The position numbers and the translations under genes were made by a program. A stretch of DNA of 44,949 bases from Verrucomicrobia bacterium 12-59-8. Lineage in GTDB: Bacteria; Verrucomicrobiota; Verrucomicrobiae; Verrucomicrobiales; Verrucomicrobiaceae. Where the stretch lies: NCBI GenBank assembly GCA_002279765.1, contig NCCR01000015.1:32468-77416 (forward strand), written 5' to 3'. A model generated the notes under the pieces. The model had not been told where the DNA came from. It saw only the letters and a list, made by a program, of their open reading frames with translations, and did no database searches. Below, one piece after another: positions 7,736 to 15,263 of the stretch. Every line of letters begins with the position of its first letter. Within the stretch, counting starts at the first letter, position 1.

Positions 7736-10700
7736 ATGAACACCGACCCTGCCCGCGTCGAGCAACTCTTCAACGAGGCGCTCGAACGTGCAAACCACAT
7801 CGAGCGCCATGTCTTTCTCACCGGAGCTTGTGGGAACGATACGGCGTTGTGGAATGAGGTCTGGGACCGCCTGCGCAATCACCCCGGCGACGGCGGCCGG
7901 CAGCGCCGCACGCGGGGCATTCGCGTACCGAAATCTCCGCCCCATGGCATGATGGAAGAGAAGCCGGGCGACATGATCGGCCCCTACCGGCTGCTGCAAA
8001 TCATTGACGACAACATCAGCAGCACGATGTGGATGGCCGAGCGCAACCAGCGCGTGGCGGAGTTTGTGGCCATCAAGATCGTGGCGGCGGCGGCCAATGA
8101 CTTTTTGATCCGCTATGAGGCCCAGAAGCACGCACTGGCACTGCTGGACCACCCTGCCATCGCCCGGCCGCACGCCTGCGGCATGACCCCCGGCGGCAGG
8201 CCTTATCTTGTCACGGAGCTGCTGCATGGGACGCCCATCACCCAGTTTTGCGATGATCAGAAGCTCTCGCTGCTGACACGCGTCCGGTTATTCCTCCTGG
8301 TCTGTGACGCCATCCATCATGCCCACCAGAAAGGAGTGGTGCATGGGGATCTCCAGCCTTCCAACCTGCTTGTCAGGTGGGGCGATCAAGGACAGCCGGT
8401 GCTGAAAGTGACAGACTTTGGCATCGCCAGGGCGATGAACCACGCCCTCATCTCTCCCACCGGACATCTGCGGTCACCTGTCGCCTACCTGACGCCCGAA
8501 CAAGTGTCCGCCAAGGTGATCGATGCGCGCACCGACATCTACGCGCTGGGCATGCTGCTCTACGAGCTGCTCACGGGGCGGCTGCCGATCCTCACGCCCA
8601 GAGATGCGGCGGAACACCTGGATGAGGTGAAGCGCGTCGTGTCTGAAACCCTCGTGCAAAAGCCCTCTGCCCTGCTGCGCTCGCTGCCCAAGGCCCAGCT
8701 CACCGGCCTGGCCTTGAACCGCAAAGTGGAGACACCCACCTTCCCCGATTTATTGGAGGAGCATTTTGACTGGATCGTGATGCGCGCCCTGGAGAAACGA
8801 CCGGATAGCCGCTACCCGGCGGTCGATACGCTGGAGAACGATTTCATGCGCTACCTCAAGGAGGCGGACGCCTTGGAGGCAAAGCAGGTGGTGCAAGGCT
8901 CGGCGCTGGGCACTTTCATCAGCGAGCACCGGAGTTTGTTTGCCCTCGCGGCAGTGCTGGTGCTGCTGCTTGCTGGCGGCATCACAGTTGCGGGCTGGCT
9001 GCTTCTTCAGAAGAAGGAGGAGGTGGCTCAGGTGACCGCCAAAGAGAAGGTCGAATCCTACTCCCTGACCTCACGGTTTCTGCAGGAGATGTTTGGCATG
9101 CTGACACCGGAGACGGTGAAGGGCAAGGACACCTCTCTACTACAGAGCATGCTGGACCAGGCGGTCGAGCACCTGGACACTCTGGCTGCAAGCCCCGAGG
9201 CTGGCGCACGCGCGCAGGAGACCATCGGAATGACGTATCTGGCGATGTCTCAACCGCTGGATGCGCAGAAGCAGCTGCAAGGCGCGCTGGAGAAACGGAA
9301 GCTCGCGCTCGGTGGCGCAAATCGTGACACCCTGCGCTCCATGCGACAACTGGCGACCGCCATGCAGGCGGAAGGGCGGTTTGTGGATGCGGAAACTCTG
9401 CTGCGCAGGACCTTGAGCGCGCAACAGAAGGCGCTGGGCCCGGATCATCCCGACACCTTTATCACCATCACGGTGCTGGCGGCGGTGTGTGACGACCAGG
9501 AGAAGCACCTGGAGGCCGAAACCTTGTTTCTCAATCTCTATCAGGTGCAAAAGCGCGTTCTCGGCCCGGATCACCTCGATACCTTCGCCACCCTCGGTAA
9601 TTTGGCGAGTTCCTACACCGTTCAGGGCCGCCATGCCGACGCCATGAAACGACGCGTCGAGCAATTTGACGGGACCCGCCGCGTGCTGGGGCCCAAAGAC
9701 CCTCGCACCCTCGTCACGATGAACATCGCCGCCCAGGCCAGTGAAGCGGCCGGCATGCCTTCAGACGCAGAGAAGCTGTATTTCGGCGCGCTGGAGATCA
9801 TGAAACATTCCTTCGGAGCGGAGCATCCCGACACGCTGGTGCAGACTGATCAGGTGGCCCTGATGCTGGGACGGCGCAGGCGGCATGATGAAGCCCTGAG
9901 ACTGCATCTCCAAAGCCTGGACGCCAAACGTCGGGTGCTCGGCCCTAAGGACCCACAGACCTTGCTTTCGATGAAAAATCTGGCCCATGAGTATGAGGTG
10001 CAGGGCAGGCGTGCCGAATCCGAAGCTTCCCAGCTGCAGATCTTGGAAGCCTTGAAAACGGCTTTGCCCCCGGAGCATCCTGAAATCCTGGCGCAGATGG
10101 ACAGCGTCGCCCAGGTCTATGACAGCCATGGCCGCCACGCCGATGCCACGCAGCTCCGGAAGGAATCTCTGGCTGTAAGGCAGCGGGTGCTGGGCGGCAG
10201 CCATGTGCAAACGCTGCACTCAATGCAGCAACTGGCCGCCTCGCTGGATGCCGACGGCAAACATGCCCAGGCGACAGCTCTGCAGCTCGAAACGCTCGAA
10301 ACCATGAAGACGGCCTACGGCCCGGGGGATCCGGACGTGCTCGCGCAGATGCATGCGGTGGCGGCCATGCATGACCGCCACGGCCAGTATGAGACAGCTG
10401 AAAAGATGTACCACGATCTGCTGCAAATCCAGCAGCGTGTCCTCGGCGTCGAACATGCCGAGACGCTCACCACCATGTCCGGCCTGGCCGCGATGAACTG
10501 GCATGCCGGCAGACTCGAAGAGGCAGCGGGTCTCTATCAGCAGGTGCTGGAACTGCAGCGCAAGCGCACGCCCGCAAACGCTACGGCGGTGGCCGCTGCT
10601 GCCGCTGATCTCGGCGGCTTGTGGCTGCAAACGGGCCAATGGGCCAAGGCAGAGCCGCTGCTCCGCGACTGTGTCGAACAGTGTATCGGGCAGCAGCCGC

Positions 10701-10996
10701 AGCACTGGATGCGCTTCCATGCGGAGAGCCTGCTGGGCGCAACCCTGCTGCTACAGAAAAAATTTGCCGAGGCAGGCACACTGCTGCACTCAGGCTACGA
10801 GGGGCTGAACGCACGCGCCGACAAGCTCGCGGATCAGGACCGCTTCCTCCTGCGCGACTCCATCGAACGTCTCGCCCAGTTCAATGAAGCCACCGGCAAT
10901 TCTGCCAAGGCGGCCGAATGGAAGCAAAAGCTCGTCGAGTTCGATCACCCGCACGTTTTTTCAGGACCGCCCAAGCTCAGCATGCGCACGGAGTAG
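7736..10996 (+). CDS. Membrane-anchored serine/threonine kinase-like protein with TPR sensor region
   Basis: The 1086-residue protein has four parts. Residues 1-50 match the short N-terminal domain common before such kinases in this phylum (LFNEALERA to EVWDRL). Residues 80-375 form a kinase fold. A membrane helix spans about 401-424. From about 460 to the end come many roughly 42-residue TPR units of the kinesin-light-chain type (repeated LGPDHPDT-like phrases). In the kinase, Lys114 (VAIK), Glu128, Asp205 and Asp227 (DFG) are present. However, the glycine-rich loop reads IIDDNISSTMW and has lost its glycines, HRD is HGD, and the catalytic-loop lysine is Gln207 (HGDLQPSN). It may be a weak kinase or a pseudokinase. 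The TPR part would face the periplasm if the kinase is cytoplasmic. It is a single gene preceded by about 270 bp without other genes. Confidence 0.87.
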   Translation: MNTDPARVEQLFNEALERANHIERHVFLTGACGNDTALWNEVWDRLRNHPGDGGRQRRTRGIRVPKSPPHGMMEEKPGDMIGPYRLLQIIDDNISSTMWMAERNQRVAEFVAIKIVAAAANDFLIRYEAQKHALALLDHPAIARPHACGMTPGGRPYLVTELLHGTPITQFCDDQKLSLLTRVRLFLLVCDAIHHAHQKGVVHGDLQPSNLLVRWGDQGQPVLKVTDFGIARAMNHALISPTGHLRSPVAYLTPEQVSAKVIDARTDIYALGMLLYELLTGRLPILTPRDAAEHLDEVKRVVSETLVQKPSALLRSLPKAQLTGLALNRKVETPTFPDLLEEHFDWIVMRALEKRPDSRYPAVDTLENDFMRYLKEADALEAKQVVQGSALGTFISEHRSLFALAAVLVLLLAGGITVAGWLLLQKKEEVAQVTAKEKVESYSLTSRFLQEMFGMLTPETVKGKDTSLLQSMLDQAVEHLDTLAASPEAGARAQETIGMTYLAMSQPLDAQKQLQGALEKRKLALGGANRDTLRSMRQLATAMQAEGRFVDAETLLRRTLSAQQKALGPDHPDTFITITVLAAVCDDQEKHLEAETLFLNLYQVQKRVLGPDHLDTFATLGNLASSYTVQGRHADAMKRRVEQFDGTRRVLGPKDPRTLVTMNIAAQASEAAGMPSDAEKLYFGALEIMKHSFGAEHPDTLVQTDQVALMLGRRRRHDEALRLHLQSLDAKRRVLGPKDPQTLLSMKNLAHEYEVQGRRAESEASQLQILEALKTALPPEHPEILAQMDSVAQVYDSHGRHADATQLRKESLAVRQRVLGGSHVQTLHSMQQLAASLDADGKHAQATALQLETLETMKTAYGPGDPDVLAQMHAVAAMHDRHGQYETAEKMYHDLLQIQQRVLGVEHAETLTTMSGLAAMNWHAGRLEEAAGLYQQVLELQRKRTPANATAVAAAAADLGGLWLQTGQWAKAEPLLRDCVEQCIGQQPQHWMRFHAESLLGATLLLQKKFAEAGTLLHSGYEGLNARADKLADQDRFLLRDSIERLAQFNEATGNSAKAAEWKQKLVEFDHPHVFSGPPKLSMRTE

Positions 10997-11093
10997 GGAC
11001 GTTGGCCGTTGTTTGCGGCAAGGCAGACAGCCTGAGGCTTTACATGCTTCAAACCAAGGGATGCCACACACGACAACTTCTCCTCGACCACCG

Positions 11094-12176
11094 TCAGCTT
11101 CCCCCACACTCCTCCGTCTCTTCACGACGGCACAGCCGGTCTCCCCAAAAGGTGGCGACTAGCAGGCTGCTGAGCGCGAGGAGCCCCAGCCCATTGAGCA
11201 CGTGGAAGTTGGTGACCCAGAAGCTTTTGCCCGTCAGGATCACGAAAATGCCCAGGGCCACCTGTACCGTGGGCATGAACAGCAGCAGCGTGGCCGCCAG
11301 TCGCATCTGCGGCAGCGTGACGAGCCAGCGCCGCGCACACACCGCGACGAAGATGATCAGCAGCGCGACGGTGAAGCCCCAGTATTTGTGCGCAAACAGC
11401 AGAAAGACATCCTCCGGCTGCAACGGCGGCAGCCACTGGCCTTTGGTGGTCAGAATGTCGCTCGCGGCCAGATGCGTGCGCTGCGTGTGGCGCAGGCTGG
11501 CACCCAGAATGAGCTGTCCAAAGACGCAAAGAAACAAGGCCAGCGACCAGAAGCGCGCCCTTGCGGCTTCTTCAAGGGTGAGCACGAGACGGCCTTCCGT
11601 CCAGGTGCGTGAGGAGGCGAAGGCGATGAAGACCAGCAGGCAGAAGAACAACTGACCAAGTGTCCCATGCGTGATACCCAGCGGATCTGACATTTTCAAT
11701 ACCCGTAAACCACCGAGAGAAGCCTGCAGCACGACCAACAACAAAGCGAGCGTGGTCAGTCCGCGCAGCAGAGGCCAGCGCTGGCTGTACCATTTCAAAA
11801 CGAGCCATAAAAAGCCGAGAACCCCGATGAACGCGGCGGTGGCAACCGACCCCATGTAGATCAGCACCAGAAAGCCAAAGGAGCAGAGAATGATGCCGAC
11901 GCCCTCGATGGCACCAGGTTTGAATTTGGCAAACTGCCAGAAATACAGGCCAAGCACCAAGAACCCGATGGTGGTGGCGAGCCAGCGATGCCCATGCTCA
12001 AGCAGTAGCGCGGGAACTTTATACCAACCTTCGGGGTTGAGCTTGCCGTAGCACAACGGCCAGTCAGGCACAGCTAGGCCAACATCTTCTGTGGTCACCG
12101 CTGCCCCCCACCAGATCAACACCACACCCACGGCGAGTGTGAACAAAGCATAACGGTGAAAAGCACGAGATGGCAT
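11094..12176 (-). CDS. ctaA: Heme A synthase (CtaA/COX15)
   Basis: The 360-residue protein has about eight membrane helices and the COX15 features: a conserved histidine in LLEHGHRWLA early on, the Trp/Gly/Arg-rich first loop (GAAVTTEDVGLAVPDWPLC), and a repeat half with further histidines (LRHTQRTHLA, LFAHKYWG, FHVLNG). It oxidises the C8 methyl of heme O to make heme A for the A-type oxidase encoded just upstream. I take the ATG at 12176 (MPSRAFHRYA). A TTG at 12209 would begin inside the tail of the terminator hairpin. A heme O synthase gene (ctaB) is not in the window. The gene converges with the kinase-TPR gene. Confidence 0.9.
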   Translation of the reverse strand: MPSRAFHRYALFTLAVGVVLIWWGAAVTTEDVGLAVPDWPLCYGKLNPEGWYKVPALLLEHGHRWLATTIGFLVLGLYFWQFAKFKPGAIEGVGIILCSFGFLVLIYMGSVATAAFIGVLGFLWLVLKWYSQRWPLLRGLTTLALLLVVLQASLGGLRVLKMSDPLGITHGTLGQLFFCLLVFIAFASSRTWTEGRLVLTLEEAARARFWSLALFLCVFGQLILGASLRHTQRTHLAASDILTTKGQWLPPLQPEDVFLLFAHKYWGFTVALLIIFVAVCARRWLVTLPQMRLAATLLLFMPTVQVALGIFVILTGKSFWVTNFHVLNGLGLLALSSLLVATFWGDRLCRREETEECGGS

Positions 12177-12210
12177 GACAGTCAGATCATGAACGAGCGG
12201 TAAAAGCAAA

Positions 12211-12242
12211 AGGGCAAAATAATGAGGTCATTATTTTGCCCT
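12211..12242 (-). terminator. Strong intrinsic terminator between coxB and ctaA
   Basis: A perfect 15-bp inverted repeat (AGGGCAAAATAATGA paired with TCATTATTTTGCCCT) has only two bases between its arms. In the direction of coxB transcription it is followed by TTTTGCTTTT. Stem plus T-rich tail is the textbook form of a rho-independent terminator. It would end or attenuate the long respiratory transcript, so ctaA is expressed by read-through or from its own start nearby. Confidence 0.75.
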
Positions 12243-12270
12243 TCGGTTCTGCCATCCATGAGGATGGAAA

Positions 12271-13086
12271 TTAGTGTGCAGCAGCGGGCTTCGGCGCGGC
12301 GGCTTCGGCTTCCATGGTCTTCTTTTTCGCGGCGTCGGACTGCTCCTTGGCCCAGGCGTCATAGTCGGCGGCGGAAACCACTTCAAGAATGGCCTTCATC
12401 TGCGCATGGCCTGGTCCGCAAAGCTGACCGCAGATGATGTCCCAACTGCCTTCCTTGACCGGCTTGAACCACATGTGGCTCTTTACGCCTGGTGTCGCAT
12501 CCTGCGCCGCGCGCATCGGCACGAGCGCGAGGTTGTGGATCACGTCCTTGCTGGCCACATCCACAATGACTGGGCGGCCGACCGGCAGCTTCATGGTACC
12601 TGGATTGACGAAATCGTCCTTGCCGTTGGGGTCGTGCATGTCCTTGCCCATGGTGTTGGTGGCGCCATCCACATTGCGCAGATCCCAGGTGCTCAGCATC
12701 ATGTCGGTGCCGGGGTATTGGAAGTTCCAGAGGAACTTCTCGCCCAGCGCACGCATGCGGATGGTGTCTGGGGAAGTAGGGTATTCATCGGCCTGGTGTG
12801 ACCAGAGCGGGAAGGCGAAACCGAGCAGGAGAATGGCTTCCACGATGACCACGCCGATTTCGATGTGGGTCGTCGCATGGCCACGGAAGCCATGGTAGTC
12901 GGCATGGGCGGTCTTCTTTTGGCGGAAGCGATAGAACGCGATGGCAAGATAAATGGACCAGCCCACGCCAAGCACGACCATGACCCAGTGGACGAAGCCC
13001 AGCATGTGGTCAACAAGGCCACCGTGTTCAGAGGCGTTTGCGGTCTGGCCCATCCAGACATTGATAGAATCGAGTTTAAGGGTCAT
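12271..13086 (-). CDS. coxB: Cytochrome c oxidase subunit II (CoxB)
   Basis: This 271-residue subunit has two membrane helices (about 30-52 and 75-95) followed by a periplasmic cupredoxin domain. All CuA ligands can be seen: the first histidine in DVIHNLALVPM and the C-terminal cluster CGQLCGPGHAQM with two cysteines, a histidine and a methionine. The glutamate usually found between the cysteines is Gln here, a position that uses a backbone carbonyl. The C-terminus is an Ala/Lys/Pro-rich tail ending in His, without a fused cytochrome c domain. The gene lies at the end of the operon instead of before coxA, which is unusual but not unique. It receives electrons from a c-type carrier. Confidence 0.95.
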   Translation of the reverse strand: MTLKLDSINVWMGQTANASEHGGLVDHMLGFVHWVMVVLGVGWSIYLAIAFYRFRQKKTAHADYHGFRGHATTHIEIGVVIVEAILLLGFAFPLWSHQADEYPTSPDTIRMRALGEKFLWNFQYPGTDMMLSTWDLRNVDGATNTMGKDMHDPNGKDDFVNPGTMKLPVGRPVIVDVASKDVIHNLALVPMRAAQDATPGVKSHMWFKPVKEGSWDIICGQLCGPGHAQMKAILEVVSAADYDAWAKEQSDAAKKKTMEAEAAAPKPAAAH

Positions 13087-13098
13087 AAGAAGAGGGGT

Positions 13099-13296
13099 TC
13101 AGGCGGCGGTGATGTGCTGATGGGTGCGCTGACGGCGCACAAAGGAATAAACAAAGCAGGCGGCGCAGACGAACATGAAGGCGAGCATGCCCAGCATGAA
13201 TAGAATCGCGTAGCCCTGCGCCTGTCCGACAAGGCTGCCCTTGTCCGCCATGCAGGTGGCGCAGGCGAGAATGGAGGATGGCGGCGCAACGATCAT
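13099..13296 (-). CDS. Small membrane protein with CxxC motif in the cox cluster
   Basis: The product has 65 residues: a short N-terminus with a CxxC pair (ILACATCMADKG), one strong membrane helix that also contains a cysteine pair (FMFVCAACFVY), and a basic end (RRQRTHQH). It lies between the 68-residue protein (4-bp gap) and coxB (12-bp gap), all on one transcript. A thiol pair facing the membrane surface beside oxidase genes suggests a role in copper delivery or assembly, but that is inference; I do not recognise a named family. The frame is chosen over two overlapping alternatives because it gives a hydrophobic, non-repetitive helix. Confidence 0.6.
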   Translation of the reverse strand: MIVAPPSSILACATCMADKGSLVGQAQGYAILFMLGMLAFMFVCAACFVYSFVRRQRTHQHITAA

Positions 13297-13299
13297 GGT

Positions 13300-13506
13300 T
13301 CAGACGATGATGGTGCGCATTTTTTTGACCAGGTACCACACGCCATAGGCCAGCAGGGCCAGGCAGAGCAGACCTGCGTAATTTTTCAAGGGGGCGGCAC
13401 CGGCGGCGGCGGCGTCCTCAGGCATGAAATGCATCCACAGCCAGAACCCGGCATCGCACAAGATGGCGAAGACGAGAAAGACGATATGGAAGTGCTTGAG
13501 TGACAT
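13300..13506 (-). CDS. Small two-helix membrane protein in the cox cluster
   Basis: This 68-residue protein has two membrane helices (about 6-28 and 42-60) joined by an Ala-rich acidic loop, and ends KKMRTIIV. It sits between the subunit IV gene and the CxxC small protein with short gaps, so it is part of the oxidase transcript. Size and position suggest an accessory or assembly subunit of the oxidase. No catalytic or metal-binding motif is visible and the family is not recognised. Confidence 0.55.
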   Translation of the reverse strand: MSLKHFHIVFLVFAILCDAGFWLWMHFMPEDAAAAGAAPLKNYAGLLCLALLAYGVWYLVKKMRTIIV

Positions 13507-13523
13507 GACGGAAGTGAGGAGAA

Positions 13524-13856
13524 TTACTGCTGTTCGACCGGGGCGTAGAAGCCAGGGAAAACAAGCGGATCTTCGTGAGCAAAAATGAAGAGCGCAAAAA
13601 GGACGACTGCCAACACCACCGTGAAGAGGAGGATCTTGTAGATCATGCTGCGCTCATGGTTGAGATGCATGAAGATCAGCGCCACGAGCGTGGCTTTGAT
13701 CGTCGCCAGAATCATGCCGACGAGAATGTTCAGGCTGTGGGTGGGAAGCTCCACATAAGAGAGCCCCACGGTGAGTCCGCTAAAGACGATCAGGAGAACA
13801 CCAATGATGATGTACCATTTGATCGATTTCTGGATTGCTTCGACGTTGTCGGCCAT
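13524..13856 (-). CDS. coxD: Cytochrome c oxidase subunit IV family protein
   Basis: The 110-residue product has three membrane helices. The central helix carries the pattern of prokaryotic subunit IV proteins, ILATIKATLVALIFMHL followed by a charged HERS turn. The last helix is followed by a short polar tail. Members of this family stabilise CoxA-type oxidases and have no redox centre. The start ATG is in a 21-bp gap after coxC. The symbol coxD is used in the sense of subunit IV; other naming schemes call it ctaF. Confidence 0.82.
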   Translation of the reverse strand: MADNVEAIQKSIKWYIIIGVLLIVFSGLTVGLSYVELPTHSLNILVGMILATIKATLVALIFMHLNHERSMIYKILLFTVVLAVVLFALFIFAHEDPLVFPGFYAPVEQQ

Positions 13857-13877
13857 GGCAGTGAAAAAAGTGGGGGA

Positions 13878-15227
13878 TTAGAGGAGGTACAGCAGCGGGA
13901 AGAGGAAGATCCAGACGAGATCGACGAAGTGCCAGAACAGGCCGCCGACTTCGACGCGATTGGCGAGATGCTCAGGATCCTGACGCAGGCGTTTGCCGTC
14001 GAACACCAGGAAGTAAAGCAGCACCAGAGCCCCAGCGATCACGTGAAGACCATGCAGGCCGGTGAGCGTGAAGTAGATGGCGTAGTAGGTGTTCAGCTTC
14101 GGCGTGAAGTTGGAGAAGAACGTGAAGTCCTTCTTTTCGAGCACCACCGTGGGGTGATGGGCGTGGGCTTCGCCATGAGCTTCGGCCGGAGCGTGGGCCT
14201 CAGCACCATGCGCACCGCCATGGGCGGCACCTTCAGCAGGAGGCTCAGCGGAATTCAGTTTGAAGAAGAGCGACTCTTTCTGCAGCGTTGCCGAGCGGGT
14301 CTTGTCACGCGTCGGATAGTCCGTCTCGAATTTGGTGATGTGATGGTCGCGGTTCTCAACAAAAGCCTTCTGCCAGGCTTCACCCAGATAGCGGTGATCA
14401 AAGGCGAGGGACTTTTCGGATTGCGCCACGCCGCGTGCATCGACGCCATCGACTTCGAGGGTCATCTTGTCATCGGTCAACTTACCATTAGTGGTGGTGC
14501 CATCACGGAAGGTGATGCTGCTGTCGGTGTAGCCAAAAATTTCGGAAGGTTTCACCTCGATCTTGATCGGTGCGGTTGCGACGAGCTTGATAGAGGCGGT
14601 GCCCTTCTTTTCTGCGGCCGCTTTTGCGACAGCTTCCGCACTGAGAAGCTTGAACGAAGCTTCATCCAGGGTGATTTCCTGGCCATCTTCAGTTTTGAAC
14701 TTCGGAGCCGTGCCTTCAATGAACGGGAGGACGTGGCCGATTGGATCAGCGGAAACAGCGCTCGTTTTGAGTGGAACGGACAGATTGAGCTCTGTGACTC
14801 CTTCAAACTTCACATGATAACCGTGGGGAAGATGGCCGGTGAGCATCGTGCCGTCCGTCAGTTTTACTGCGTAGTGAGCAAACTTGGCCTTGTACTCGAG
14901 GGACTTGTTGAACATGAAGACCCCCGCGCAAATCACGGTGATAGCCATGTTGATGCGGTACCAGCCAAACTTGCGCAGCTTCAGCATGGCCCAAGCCATG
15001 ACCACCGTCACGGAGGAGGCGATGAGCACGACGGTATTGATGAAGCCGAGCGTCACATCCAGATCATGCACCGGCCACGGATAGTCGGCGCCGACGCGGA
15101 GGAAGATGTAGGCGGAGAACAAGCCGCCGAAGAGCATGACTTCCGAGGCAAGGAAGAGCCAGATGCCGATCTTGGCGTTGTAGAGACCGGTGTCTGGACG
15201 GGCGTGAACTGTGTAGGGGATGTCCAT
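13878..15227 (-). CDS. coxC: Cytochrome c oxidase subunit III (CoxC) with large inserted domain
   Basis: The five membrane helices of a short-form subunit III are all recognisable: KIGIWLFLASEVMLFGGLFS (about 19-38), helices near 60-82 and 93-108 ending in NKSLEYK, then FTLTGLHGLHVIAGALVLLY (386-405) and FWHFVDLVWIFLFPLLYLL at the end. The length of 449 residues is about twice the usual. The excess is a polar block of about 255 residues (114-370) inserted before the fourth helix. It holds beta-strand-like segments and a His/Ala-rich stretch of about 25 residues (335-359). The core keeps the family's conserved GLHGLHV and HFVD motifs, so the subunit should still pack against CoxA. The insert may face the periplasm or cytoplasm; its function is unknown. 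Confidence 0.9.
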   Translation of the reverse strand: MDIPYTVHARPDTGLYNAKIGIWLFLASEVMLFGGLFSAYIFLRVGADYPWPVHDLDVTLGFINTVVLIASSVTVVMAWAMLKLRKFGWYRINMAITVICAGVFMFNKSLEYKAKFAHYAVKLTDGTMLTGHLPHGYHVKFEGVTELNLSVPLKTSAVSADPIGHVLPFIEGTAPKFKTEDGQEITLDEASFKLLSAEAVAKAAAEKKGTASIKLVATAPIKIEVKPSEIFGYTDSSITFRDGTTTNGKLTDDKMTLEVDGVDARGVAQSEKSLAFDHRYLGEAWQKAFVENRDHHITKFETDYPTRDKTRSATLQKESLFFKLNSAEPPAEGAAHGGAHGAEAHAPAEAHGEAHAHHPTVVLEKKDFTFFSNFTPKLNTYYAIYFTLTGLHGLHVIAGALVLLYFLVFDGKRLRQDPEHLANRVEVGGLFWHFVDLVWIFLFPLLYLL

Positions 15228-15263
15228 TGAAGTAGTCGCGGTGCGCGGTTTGGAGTTCGCGGA

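Noticed and set aside
12177..12209. A TTG start that would lengthen heme A synthase by 11 residues
   Set aside because: The TTG lies in the T-rich tail of the terminator hairpin, leaving no room for initiation; the ATG at 12176 gives a normal N-terminus.
13575..15230. A 551-codon plus-strand open frame opposite coxC and coxD
   Set aside because: Antisense frame in GC-rich DNA; the product is rich in Gly, Glu and Asp without motif, while the minus strand encodes clear oxidase subunits.
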